Shown piece by piece: positions 1 to 6,165 of a stretch of 7,456 bases of DNA. The stretch spans positions 1-7,456 of the forward strand of contig JAHWHA010000140.1 of the NCBI GenBank assembly GCA_019323665.1. The letters run 5' to 3'. The DNA comes from Candidatus Woesearchaeota archaeon. Lineage in GTDB: Archaea > Nanobdellota > Nanobdellia > Woesearchaeales > JAGVZT01. Both the position numbers and the translations under genes were made by a program. The notes beneath the pieces were generated by a model that saw only the letters and a program-made list of their open reading frames with translations, made no database searches and was not told where the DNA came from. The stretch's first letter is position 1; each line of letters starts with the position of its first letter.

Positions 1-1
1 A

Positions 2-115
2 TACTCAGGCACAGAGATGCTGCTGAGAATATTGGTTGAGGGAGAAGACAAAAAGCTTATAACCGAGCTCGCAGATAATATTGCGCAAAAGGCAAAATCA
101 GCAATAGGTGAATAA
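2..115 (+). CDS. glmM: C-terminal end of phosphoglucosamine mutase / phosphohexose mutase (partial)
   Basis: Only the last 37 codons lie in the window; the gene starts upstream of base 1, and the reading frame runs from base 2 to a TAA at 113-115. The visible peptide begins YSGTEMLLRILVEG, which matches the phosphate-binding loop of domain 4 in alpha-D-phosphohexomutases (family pattern R-x-SGTEP-x-x-R-V-x-x-E), followed by the usual closing helix. These enzymes move phosphate between C6 and C1 of glucosamine, mannose or glucose. The choice of glucosamine rests on the neighbour: a GlmU-like enzyme starts 11 bases downstream, so both are probably co-transcribed in UDP-GlcNAc synthesis. The Pro that normally follows SGTE is Met here. 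The exact sugar specificity cannot be read from this fragment. Confidence 0.8.
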   Translation, partial: YSGTEMLLRILVEGEDKKLITELADNIAQKAKSAIGE

Positions 116-117
116 TC

Positions 118-122
118 GGTGA
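118..122 (+). promoter_or_regulatory. Ribosome binding site of glmU
   Basis: GGTGA ends 4 bases before the ATG at 127 and is complementary to the CACCUCC-type 3' end of archaeal 16S rRNA. It supports ATG 127 as the start and suggests the gene is translated from a longer glmM-glmU message. Confidence 0.55.
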
Positions 123-126
123 TTCT

Positions 127-1335
127 ATGACAATAACAAAACAGGCAGTGATTCTGGCAGCAGGCAAATCCACAAGATGCTATCCTTTAACAATCACAAG
201 GCCAAAATCAATGCTCACTGTTGCTGGCAAGACAATAATCGAGCACAGCCTTGACCAGCTTGTTGGAGTAGTTGAAGAGGCAATCATCATAGTAGGCTAT
301 AAAAAAGAGATGCTTATTGAGTTTCTTGGCAAAGAGTATCGAGGTTTGAAAATCAGTTATGTTGAGCAAAAGGAGCAGGGCGGAACAGCACATGCACTGC
401 TCCAGGCTGAAAAGGCCGTTAAGTCAGACTTCCTTGCACTTTATGGTGATGATATATATTTCAAAGAGGACATTAAGGAACTAACAAAACACAAATTTGC
501 TATTCTGGCAAAGGAACATGAAGAGCCACAGAGATTTGGTGTTGTTGAACACACTAATGGCAAACTAATTGAGATTGCAGAAAAACCCAGGAAGCCAAAA
601 TCAAACCTCATAAACATTGGGGTTTACAAACTTAACAGTGCTATCTTTGACATAATTAGGCAAACAGAAAAATCAGTGAGAGCAGAGATTGAGCTGCCAG
701 ATGCTGTGAATGCACTTGCCAAAAAAGATAAAGTTGAGGTTGTCCAGGCAAAGAATTGGCTGCCAAACGGCTATCCCTGGGATCTTCTTGAGACAAATTC
801 AGCACTGCTTGCCAATCTACTCAAAACAGGTAAAAACCAAATCAAAGGCACAGTTGAAAAAGGCGCTACGCTTAAAGGCACAATCATCCTTGGCAAGAAC
901 AGCATAATAAAAGCAGGAAGCTACATTGAAGGCAACGTGTTCATTGGTGAAAACACAACTATCGGACCAAATTGTTATATCAGAGGCTCAACCTCAATTG
1001 GAGACAACTGTAAAATTGGCCAGTCAGTTGAGATTAAAAATTCAATAATAATGAATAATTCAAAAGTTCCCCATCTAAGCTATGTTGGAGATTCTATAAT
1101 TGGCGAGCATGTCAACATCGGCGCAGGAACAATAATTGCAAACCTTAGGCATGACAAAACCAATATAAAATCAATGGTCAAAGATAAACTAGTTGACACG
1201 GGCAGGCATAAGTTCGGGGCAGTTATTGGTGATAATGTAAACACAGGAATAAACACAACAATCTATCCTGGAAGGATCATGTGGCCTGGGAAATCTACAT
1301 TACCAGGTGAAAGTGTTATTAAGGACATTAAGTAA
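127..1335 (+). CDS. glmU: Bifunctional sugar-1-phosphate nucleotidylyltransferase / amino-sugar-1-phosphate acetyltransferase (archaeal GlmU type)
   Basis: This 402-residue cytoplasmic enzyme is predicted to acetylate glucosamine-1-phosphate and couple the product to UTP, giving UDP-GlcNAc for glycans. Residues 1-230 form a nucleotidyltransferase fold. They contain the nucleotide loop LAAGKSTR (10-17) with PK at 26-27, a metal-binding GDD at 107-109, EKP at 152-154 and PWDLLE at 217-222. Residues about 240-402 form a left-handed beta-helix of hexapeptide repeats such as IGENTTIG and IGDNCKIG. His316 in PHLSYVGDS matches the catalytic histidine of GlmU acetyltransferases, and NIGAGTIIANLRHDK follows at 330-344. 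The length and the C-terminal end resemble archaeal enzymes of the Sulfolobus ST0452 and Methanocaldococcus MJ1101 type rather than bacterial GlmU (about 456 residues). A glucose-1-phosphate thymidylyl- or uridylyltransferase activity may coexist, as is known in that family. The glycine common at position 15 of the nucleotide loop is Ser here. Confidence 0.9.
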   Translation: MTITKQAVILAAGKSTRCYPLTITRPKSMLTVAGKTIIEHSLDQLVGVVEEAIIIVGYKKEMLIEFLGKEYRGLKISYVEQKEQGGTAHALLQAEKAVKSDFLALYGDDIYFKEDIKELTKHKFAILAKEHEEPQRFGVVEHTNGKLIEIAEKPRKPKSNLINIGVYKLNSAIFDIIRQTEKSVRAEIELPDAVNALAKKDKVEVVQAKNWLPNGYPWDLLETNSALLANLLKTGKNQIKGTVEKGATLKGTIILGKNSIIKAGSYIEGNVFIGENTTIGPNCYIRGSTSIGDNCKIGQSVEIKNSIIMNNSKVPHLSYVGDSIIGEHVNIGAGTIIANLRHDKTNIKSMVKDKLVDTGRHKFGAVIGDNVNTGINTTIYPGRIMWPGKSTLPGESVIKDIK

Positions 1336-1381
1336 TCCAACTTTCTACTCTGTTCTATATTCTATCCATACATAAATATGT

Positions 1382-1396
1382 CAATTTTTATTATAT
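1382..1396 (+). terminator. T-rich putative terminator after glmU
   Basis: About 47 bases after the glmU stop there is a T-rich tract (five T at 1385-1389, then TTATAT) without a convincing hairpin. Archaeal RNA polymerase can stop at plain oligo-T tracts, and a new promoter follows directly, so a transcription boundary here is plausible. The evidence is composition and position only. Confidence 0.35.
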
Positions 1397-1408
1397 CACT
1401 CCAAAATG

Positions 1409-1422
1409 ATAAACTTTATATA
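1409..1422 (+). promoter_or_regulatory. Archaeal promoter (BRE + TATA box) of the zinc-protein gene
   Basis: The segment ATAAACTTTATATA holds an A-rich BRE-like part followed by a TATA box, TTTATATA, at 1415-1422. The usual spacing of about 25-27 bases from the box centre places the transcript start near 1443-1447. This is at or just before the start codon, so the message would be leaderless or nearly so. The surrounding gap is otherwise AT-rich and free of genes. Confidence 0.6.
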
Positions 1423-1451
1423 TCAGTGTATACTTTTGTATATTGGCAAAT

Positions 1452-1787
1452 ATGGCAAACAAAAAGAGGTTGAGGGAAGCTATGGAGGATGTTGAATATG
1501 AAGACTTGCTCAAGCTTGACAAAGACCTCAGCTCAGGCGGCCTTCATCTGAAAAAGCTTGTGGCGCAGAAGCTCCATGATATTGAATCAGAGCAGGTTAA
1601 GCTATGCGCAACCTGCGGCACCTCAATCAACCCATATTTTATTGATGACTTCACACTCACATTTGGTAGAAGAGATTTCAGGAAGCGTGCACATTTTTGC
1701 GGCACAGACTGCCTAAAGTACTTCCTAAACTCACTAGAATCAGAAGAAAAGAACAGACTTAAAACAAAGCCAACAGAAAGCTTTTAA
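1452..1787 (+). CDS. Uncharacterised small zinc-binding protein (TRASH/FCS-like cysteine pattern)
   Basis: This is a 111-residue protein of unknown function. The N-terminal half (1-50) is a charged, probably helical segment rich in Lys, Glu and Leu. The C-terminal half carries two cysteine pairs, C52-x2-C55 and C83-x3-C87, separated by 27 residues, with conserved-looking text FGRRDFRKRAHFCGTDC between and around the second pair. A C-x2-C ... C-x3-C arrangement is typical of treble-clef zinc domains of the TRASH/FCS kind, which bind metals, nucleic acid or protein; the spacing here is longer than in classic TRASH domains. A TTG at 1443 would add three residues (MAN), but ATG 1452 fits the predicted leaderless transcript better. 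The gene heads the KH-top6B-top6A block, which hints at a nucleic-acid role, but this is only context. Confidence 0.8.
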   Translation: MANKKRLREAMEDVEYEDLLKLDKDLSSGGLHLKKLVAQKLHDIESEQVKLCATCGTSINPYFIDDFTLTFGRRDFRKRAHFCGTDCLKYFLNSLESEEKNRLKTKPTESF

Positions 1788-1790
1788 AAA
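1776..1790 (+). promoter_or_regulatory. Putative promoter of the KH-top6B-top6A operon
   Basis: The segment GAAAGCTTTTAAAAA contains a purine-rich BRE-like part and a TATA-like TTTTAAAAA at 1782-1790 that includes the stop codon of the zinc-protein gene (1785-1787). The centre of the box lies about 26 bases before ATG 1812, the distance expected for a leaderless archaeal message. No ribosome binding site precedes that ATG, which agrees. Confidence 0.5.
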
Positions 1791-1811
1791 ATACTCCTAT
1801 TAGCTTCTGCA

Positions 1812-2348
1812 ATGGAAGAGTACATACACCAGCTAAAAATTCCCAGGCAAAGGATCGCAGTACTCATAGGTAAAAAAGGCGAAACAAAAGCGATGCTTGA
1901 GGGGCATACAAACACAAAAATCAATATTGACTCAGAAGAAGGCGATGTGACAATAAGTGGCACTGATACAATCGCGGTCTATAAGACAAGCGAAATCATC
2001 AAGGCAATAGGCAGAGGCTTCAACCCAGAGACAGCGCTCCAGCTGCTCAAGCAGGACTGCTGCTTTGACATCATTAATATCGCTGATTTTGTCAAGAGAA
2101 AACACCACATGCAGCGCCTCAAAGGCCGAGTCATTGGAAGTGATGGCCGTGCAAGGAAAAACATTGAAGAGCTCACAGAGACAGAGATATGTGTTTTTGG
2201 GAAGACCATCTCAATAATCGGCGAGATTGAAAAGGTTGCAATAGCCAGAAGAGCAATAGAGTCATTGCTCGCAGGAAGCATGCATTCGACAGTGTACAGA
2301 TGGCTGGAGAAAAATAAACGAGATATGAAGATGAGGGATATGGCATAA
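1812..2348 (+). CDS. KH-domain RNA-binding protein, archaeal Dim2/Pno1 type
   Basis: This 178-residue cytoplasmic protein belongs to the archaeal counterpart of eukaryotic Dim2/Pno1, a factor that binds near the 3' end of small-subunit rRNA during ribosome maturation. Two KH domains are visible. The first spans about 5-70 with the RNA-gripping GxxG loop GKKG at 20-23. The second spans about 80-155 with GSDG at 109-112 inside VIGSDGRARK. The linker IGRGFNPE (67-74) and the C-terminal GSMHSTVYRWLEKNKR (155-170) are also characteristic of this family, and the size is normal. The start at ATG 1812 follows a TATA-like element at leaderless spacing. In many archaea this gene is linked to top6B, as here (4-base gap). 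A general KH protein with another RNA target is possible, but the two-domain layout makes Dim2 likely. Confidence 0.88.
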   Translation: MEEYIHQLKIPRQRIAVLIGKKGETKAMLEGHTNTKINIDSEEGDVTISGTDTIAVYKTSEIIKAIGRGFNPETALQLLKQDCCFDIINIADFVKRKHHMQRLKGRVIGSDGRARKNIEELTETEICVFGKTISIIGEIEKVAIARRAIESLLAGSMHSTVYRWLEKNKRDMKMRDMA

Positions 2349-2352
2349 TCCG

Positions 2353-4056
2353 ATGGCAGAAGAAACACAGCAAAAAATTGGTGAAACGACAAAAGAGAAA
2401 CCAATTGCCCATGAGCTTGCAAAGAAACAGAAGGAGATAAGCGTAGCAGAATTCTTCAGCCGCAACCGACATCTGCTTGGTTTTGACAACGCTAGCAAAG
2501 CACTTCTCACAACAATAAAAGAGGCAGTTGACAACTCACTTGATGCATGCGAAGAGGCTGAAATCCTTCCTGAATTGGAGGTGCAGGCAATAGACATGAG
2601 CCAGGACAGATTTAAGATAATTGTTGAGGACAATGGCCCTGGCATTGTCAAACAGCAGATCCCGAAAATCTTCGCAAAACTCCTCTACGGCTCAAAATTT
2701 TTCAAATTGTCGCAAAGCAGAGGCCAGCAGGGGATTGGTATAAGTGCATCAGTGATGTACGGCCAGCTCACCACAGGTAGGCCAGCAAGAATAACCTCAA
2801 AAATATCAAAGGATGCACCAGCACACTACTATGAATTGTTTATTGACACAAAAACCAACAAGCCTGAGATAATCAAAGAAGAGCAGGTGGAGTGGCAAAA
2901 GCAACACGGCACAAAGATTGAGATAGATCTCGAGGCAATCTACAAAAAGGGGCTCCGAAGTGTTGACAGCTATCTTAAGTACACAGCTGTTGTGAATCCG
3001 CATGCATCGATAATCTATACAGCACCTGATGCCACCCAGATAATATTTCCAAGAGTCACTGATAAACTGCCCAAGAAACCAGAAGAGATCAAGCCTCATC
3101 CATATGGCGTGGAGCTGGGCAGGCTGATAAAGATGCTGCAGTCAACTGAACACAACACACTGCAGAGCTTCCTCTCAAATGAATTCTCGCGTGTAGGCAG
3201 CGGCACTGCAAAGCAGATCTGCGAGAATGCTGCACTTTTACCCAACACCAAGCCAAAGAAAGTCTCGAGAGAAATGGCTGAAAATCTGATGAAAGGCATC
3301 AAGAAAACAAAGCTTATTGCGCCGCCAACAGACTGCATCAGCCCTATTGGTGAAAAGCTATTGGAGAAGGGGTTGCGCAAAGAGATAAACGCAGAGTTCT
3401 ATTGTACAGTTTCAAGGAAACCCTCAGTGTATAGGGGCAACCCTTTTGCGATTGAAGTGGGTATAGCCTATGGAGGAGACCAGGCTTCGGAGGGGTCAAT
3501 TACTCTTATGCGTTTCGCAAATCGAGTTCCTTTGCTCTACCAGCAGAGCGCTTGCTCAATCACAAAATCGGTCATCCAGACAAACTGGAGACCATATGGT
3601 TTGAGCCAAAGTTCAGGTTCATTACCTCAAGGCCCGGTCACAGTACTTGTGCATATTGCCTCTGTATGGGTTCCATTCACCTCAGAGAGCAAAGAGGCTG
3701 TTGCCCATTACCCAGAGATTATCAAGGAGACAAAGCTGGCTATTCAGGAAGCTGGCAGAAAACTTGGTGGCTATGTTAAAAAGAAGAAGAAAGTTAAGCA
3801 GGAGCTCAAGAAAAGAAGTTATATCGAGAAATATATACCCCATGTGGGCGGTGCGTTGAAAGAGCTCGTTGGTTTGACAGAGCTGCAGGAAAGGGAGGTC
3901 GAGCAGCTGCTCAAGCAGATACTTGAAAAAGACAGGGGAAAACTGAAGAGCATGGAGTTTGATAAAGATAAAAATATTGACTATGATGAGGAGTTCGCAA
4001 AAATAGGCAAACAAGATGACAAAGATAGTGACAAAGATTCAGGACAAGGCAACTGA
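2353..4056 (+). CDS. top6B: DNA topoisomerase VI subunit B (ATPase subunit)
   Basis: This is the ATP-driven clamp of the type IIB topoisomerase, which with subunit A passes one duplex through another to relax supercoils and unlink DNA. The 567 residues show a GHKL ATPase domain (about 30-225) with the Mg/ATP box EAVDNSLDA at 57-65, DNGPG at 93-97, SRGQQGIG at 122-129 and HGTKIEI at 185-191. A helix-two-turn-helix region follows (about 230-305), then the transducer domain (about 307-470) with SESKEA, whose Lys447 matches the conserved ATP-contacting switch lysine. Beyond residue 474 the protein is a basic run (KKKKK, 476-480) and helices ending in an acidic DDKDSDKDS tail. I see no clear Ig-like C-terminal domain of the kind reported in methanogen enzymes. 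It starts 4 bases after the KH stop, without a near Shine-Dalgarno, suggesting coupled translation. Its last 41 bases overlap top6A. Confidence 0.96.
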   Translation: MAEETQQKIGETTKEKPIAHELAKKQKEISVAEFFSRNRHLLGFDNASKALLTTIKEAVDNSLDACEEAEILPELEVQAIDMSQDRFKIIVEDNGPGIVKQQIPKIFAKLLYGSKFFKLSQSRGQQGIGISASVMYGQLTTGRPARITSKISKDAPAHYYELFIDTKTNKPEIIKEEQVEWQKQHGTKIEIDLEAIYKKGLRSVDSYLKYTAVVNPHASIIYTAPDATQIIFPRVTDKLPKKPEEIKPHPYGVELGRLIKMLQSTEHNTLQSFLSNEFSRVGSGTAKQICENAALLPNTKPKKVSREMAENLMKGIKKTKLIAPPTDCISPIGEKLLEKGLRKEINAEFYCTVSRKPSVYRGNPFAIEVGIAYGGDQASEGSITLMRFANRVPLLYQQSACSITKSVIQTNWRPYGLSQSSGSLPQGPVTVLVHIASVWVPFTSESKEAVAHYPEIIKETKLAIQEAGRKLGGYVKKKKKVKQELKKRSYIEKYIPHVGGALKELVGLTELQEREVEQLLKQILEKDRGKLKSMEFDKDKNIDYDEEFAKIGKQDDKDSDKDSGQGN

Positions 4057-5098
4057 TGTTTACAAGAGCATCAAAAAGAAGAAAAAGCCGCAGCTTGAGA
4101 TGCCCATACGCTCTCTCAACAACATAACATATAATGTCAAGGACGGCTACTTTGAATTGAACAACAAATACAAGGAGCGTACACTAACGGCATCCACAAT
4201 CAAGACATTTGCGCAAACACTGCGAATGATGGCATTCTCAAAAGAGATATTGGAAAATGATGACATTGCTACCAAAAGAGAGACATACTATGTGAGCAAG
4301 AACTGGGGTGATGCCCGTTTCAGCGAACAAACAGACTCAGATACCGTAATGGATGATTTTGAGGCGATGATGCAGGTCAACCGAGAACAGCTCGGCTTCA
4401 TCCCCGAGGAAAAGGGAGGAGATGTTGCAGGTAAACTCACTGTGATTGATAGAGAGCCTGGCACAGGCAAGGAGATCAAGATAGATTGCACAAAGTTTGG
4501 TACAGGTGCGTACTCAATTCCAATTTCAGTAGAAGAGCTCAAATTCGAAACCAAGGCTGAGTTTGTGCTGGTAATAGAGAGCGCAGGTATGTTCCAGAGA
4601 CTGCAGAAACACAACTATTGGAAAAAGGCCAACTGCATATTAATCTCAATGGGTGGAGTTCCAACAAGAGCATGCAGACGTTTTGTTAGAAGACTGAGCG
4701 ATGACATTAATATTCCAGTGTATGCATTTGTTGACGGCGATCCATATGGTTGGCTTAACATATACAGGACACTCAAGGTTGGTTCTGGTAATGCAGCGCA
4801 TATAAACCAGTATTTTTGTGTGCCAAAAGCAAAATTCTTCGGAATAACAGCTCAGGACATTGTGGATTATAAACTGCCAACGCACCCACTGAAGGAGATA
4901 GACATCAAGCGTGTTAAAGACGGCATGAAAAATGATCCGTTTGTGCAGCATCACAAGGAGTGGCAGAAAGCACTGCAGCTTCTGGTAAAAATGAAAGTCA
5001 GGGCTGAGCAGCAGGCATTGGCAACCCATGGTCTTAATTTTGTGATCTCTGATTACCTGCCAGACAAACTCAAAAACCCCAAAAGCTGGCTGCCTTAA
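4016..5098 (+). CDS. top6A: DNA topoisomerase VI subunit A (DNA-cleaving subunit, Spo11 homologue)
   Basis: This is the strand-cutting subunit, which forms a covalent tyrosine link to DNA and works as an A2B2 complex with Top6B. The 360 residues are a normal family length. The winged-helix CAP-like domain (about 55-140) carries RETYYVSKNWGDARF with adjacent Tyr91 and Tyr92; family alignment points to the second as the catalytic one. The TOPRIM domain (about 180-330) has the metal-binding Glu188 in VLVIESAGMFQRL and the DxD pair Asp240/Asp242 in FVDGDPYGW. The basic N-terminal helix (KSIKKKKK) and the LEMPIRSLNN segment match the N-terminal layout of the family, which supports ATG 4016 even though it lies inside top6B in another frame. 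No Shine-Dalgarno is seen, so translation probably depends on ribosomes finishing top6B. GTG 4028 is a possible alternative start. Confidence 0.96.
   Translation: MTKIVTKIQDKATDVYKSIKKKKKPQLEMPIRSLNNITYNVKDGYFELNNKYKERTLTASTIKTFAQTLRMMAFSKEILENDDIATKRETYYVSKNWGDARFSEQTDSDTVMDDFEAMMQVNREQLGFIPEEKGGDVAGKLTVIDREPGTGKEIKIDCTKFGTGAYSIPISVEELKFETKAEFVLVIESAGMFQRLQKHNYWKKANCILISMGGVPTRACRRFVRRLSDDINIPVYAFVDGDPYGWLNIYRTLKVGSGNAAHINQYFCVPKAKFFGITAQDIVDYKLPTHPLKEIDIKRVKDGMKNDPFVQHHKEWQKALQLLVKMKVRAEQQALATHGLNFVISDYLPDKLKNPKSWLP
4018..4040 (+). repeat. Two-copy 12-base tandem repeat in the top6B/top6A overlap
   Basis: GACAAAGAT recurs at 4018-4026 and 4030-4038, giving a 12-base period. In the top6B frame it encodes DKDS twice (residues 556-563); in the top6A frame it encodes TKI twice (residues 2-4 and 6-8). 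It lies directly after the top6A start and may be a slippage duplication. Confidence 0.7.
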
Positions 5099-5177
5099 TT
5101 AGCCTTACATCAATTTATATGAATCAACCTATGCAATCTCTTTGCCAAAATCAATATAAGAATCTCAGCTTCTAAAT

Positions 5178-6077
5178 TCAAGCTTTGGGAAAACCTTGTG
5201 CATATTGCTGCAAGTACACACTAGGCTTCAGCTCCATACTACTTGCAGCCAACTCACTACAGGCAGCCACAGCCCTTCTTGCCAATGGCAATTCTGCCTC
5301 AACAGGGTATTGCGAATTTGCACTAATCAACTCAACCAGCCCTGTGTAGTCCCTCTTTATCTGGAAATCAATATTTCCTTCCAACCACCTAGGAATAGCC
5401 CAAGTGGGAGAAACAAAAACACTCATCAGATTTTGGCGACCTAAATACAATTGATAAATGTGAAGTGGGCTCAGCGCCTCCTCATCTCCAACAAGAATAT
5501 ATTTGGTGAACTCAGGATGCTCTTGAATAAAGGTGATTGCATGGCAATTTTTGTCATAAACCTCAGTTTCAATACCAGCAAAGCCAAGCTCACTGAAAGG
5601 CTTAGTTAAAGCATCAATATTCCTGGTAACAATGTGCCACTCAATATCAGGCAACAAACCAAAAAAATCCTCAACACCCGGAAACAGAAGTCTTTGCTTT
5701 TGGGCTGCTGTGGCACTCTCTATCCTGGCAAGTTCAGCTTCATTGTCTTTCAGAAACATCCCATAATACTCCTTCCAGGCTTCCTCTTCAGCTTTCTGCA
5801 TATCATGTGAAGTCTCAACTCCACACTTCTTTTTTGCCCAGTGTGATGCAAGAGAATATGCTGTATTGTCAACCCAATGCCAAAACCAAGGGTTAAGAAT
5901 CCTGTTATGAGGATTCCATGGTATCATATCCTCAAATGGTAGCTTTTTGGCTCTGTTCCTGCCGATACTGTCATCATGATCAACAATACCAACTTCTGCT
6001 TCCAAAAGCTTTGGCACCAGTACAGTTGGATCTCCAAGAACCCGCAAGTTTCTATATTCGAGCCTGTCTTCAAGCAT
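5178..6077 (-). CDS. HAD-superfamily hydrolase-like protein
   Basis: This 299-residue protein has the ordered motifs of the haloacid dehalogenase superfamily of phosphatases and related phosphotransferases. Motif I is VGIVDHDDS, with the nucleophile Asp33 and general acid Asp35. Motif II is Thr151 in WHIVTRN. A likely motif III lysine is Lys176, and motif IV is ILVGDEE with Asp198. Between motifs I and II lies a helical cap of roughly 110 residues that is unusually aromatic (NPWFWHWVDN at 62-71). The 28 residues before motif I and the roughly 75 residues after position 225 are extensions I do not recognise. The substrate is unknown. The gene stands alone, convergent to top6A, with its own promoter and a ribosome binding site that fixes the start at 6077. 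Motif I ends in Ser37 rather than the more usual Thr/Val, so loss or change of activity is possible. Confidence 0.7.
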   Translation of the reverse strand: MLEDRLEYRNLRVLGDPTVLVPKLLEAEVGIVDHDDSIGRNRAKKLPFEDMIPWNPHNRILNPWFWHWVDNTAYSLASHWAKKKCGVETSHDMQKAEEEAWKEYYGMFLKDNEAELARIESATAAQKQRLLFPGVEDFFGLLPDIEWHIVTRNIDALTKPFSELGFAGIETEVYDKNCHAITFIQEHPEFTKYILVGDEEALSPLHIYQLYLGRQNLMSVFVSPTWAIPRWLEGNIDFQIKRDYTGLVELISANSQYPVEAELPLARRAVAACSELAASSMELKPSVYLQQYAQGFPKA

Positions 6078-6081
6078 TTTT

Positions 6082-6086
6082 ACCTC
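6082..6086 (-). promoter_or_regulatory. Ribosome binding site of the HAD-like gene
   Basis: Read on the minus strand, GAGGT lies 4 bases before the ATG at 6077 (context ATGAGGTAAAAATG) and pairs with the 16S rRNA 3' end. It decides the start codon. Confidence 0.65.
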
Positions 6087-6097
6087 ATCTAATCAAG

Positions 6098-6124
6098 AAC
6101 CCCTTTTGTTATTCAATAAGGGTT
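6098..6124 (-). other. Imperfect hairpin in the leader of the HAD-like gene
   Basis: The outer arms AACCC/GGGTT, a bulged C, then TT/AA and an inner TTG/CAA close a five-base loop (6109-6113), giving about 10 base pairs with two bulges. On the minus strand it lies about 12 bases before the ribosome binding site. It may modulate translation or be incidental; no T-run follows in that direction. Confidence 0.4.
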
Positions 6125-6154
6125 TTGGAGTCCACATTTTAAATATTGTTGTAC

Positions 6155-6164
6155 TATAAAATAA
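6155..6164 (-). promoter_or_regulatory. Putative TATA box of the HAD-like gene
   Basis: The minus strand reads TTATTTTATA, which places a transcript start near 6130-6136 and a leader of about 55 bases. A second TATA-like stretch, ATATTTAAAA (6137-6146, minus), would start transcription nearer 6116. The sequence alone does not decide between them. Confidence 0.4.
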
Positions 6165-6165
6165 G

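Noticed and set aside
1979..2651. Overlapping open frames on the minus strand opposite the KH and top6B genes
   Set aside because: They are shadows of two strongly supported plus-strand genes, have no family motifs, and are rich in Ser, Cys, Leu and Phe as expected for antisense of real coding sequence.
4646..5029. A 127-codon minus-strand open frame inside top6A
   Set aside because: It lies opposite the conserved TOPRIM domain and shows an odd Cys/Trp-rich composition with no recognisable domain.
5099..5177. Possible terminator or small RNA between the convergent top6A and HAD-like genes
   Set aside because: The 79-base gap is AT-rich but I found no stable hairpin or long T-run on either strand. 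Termination probably occurs here, but no specific element can be supported.
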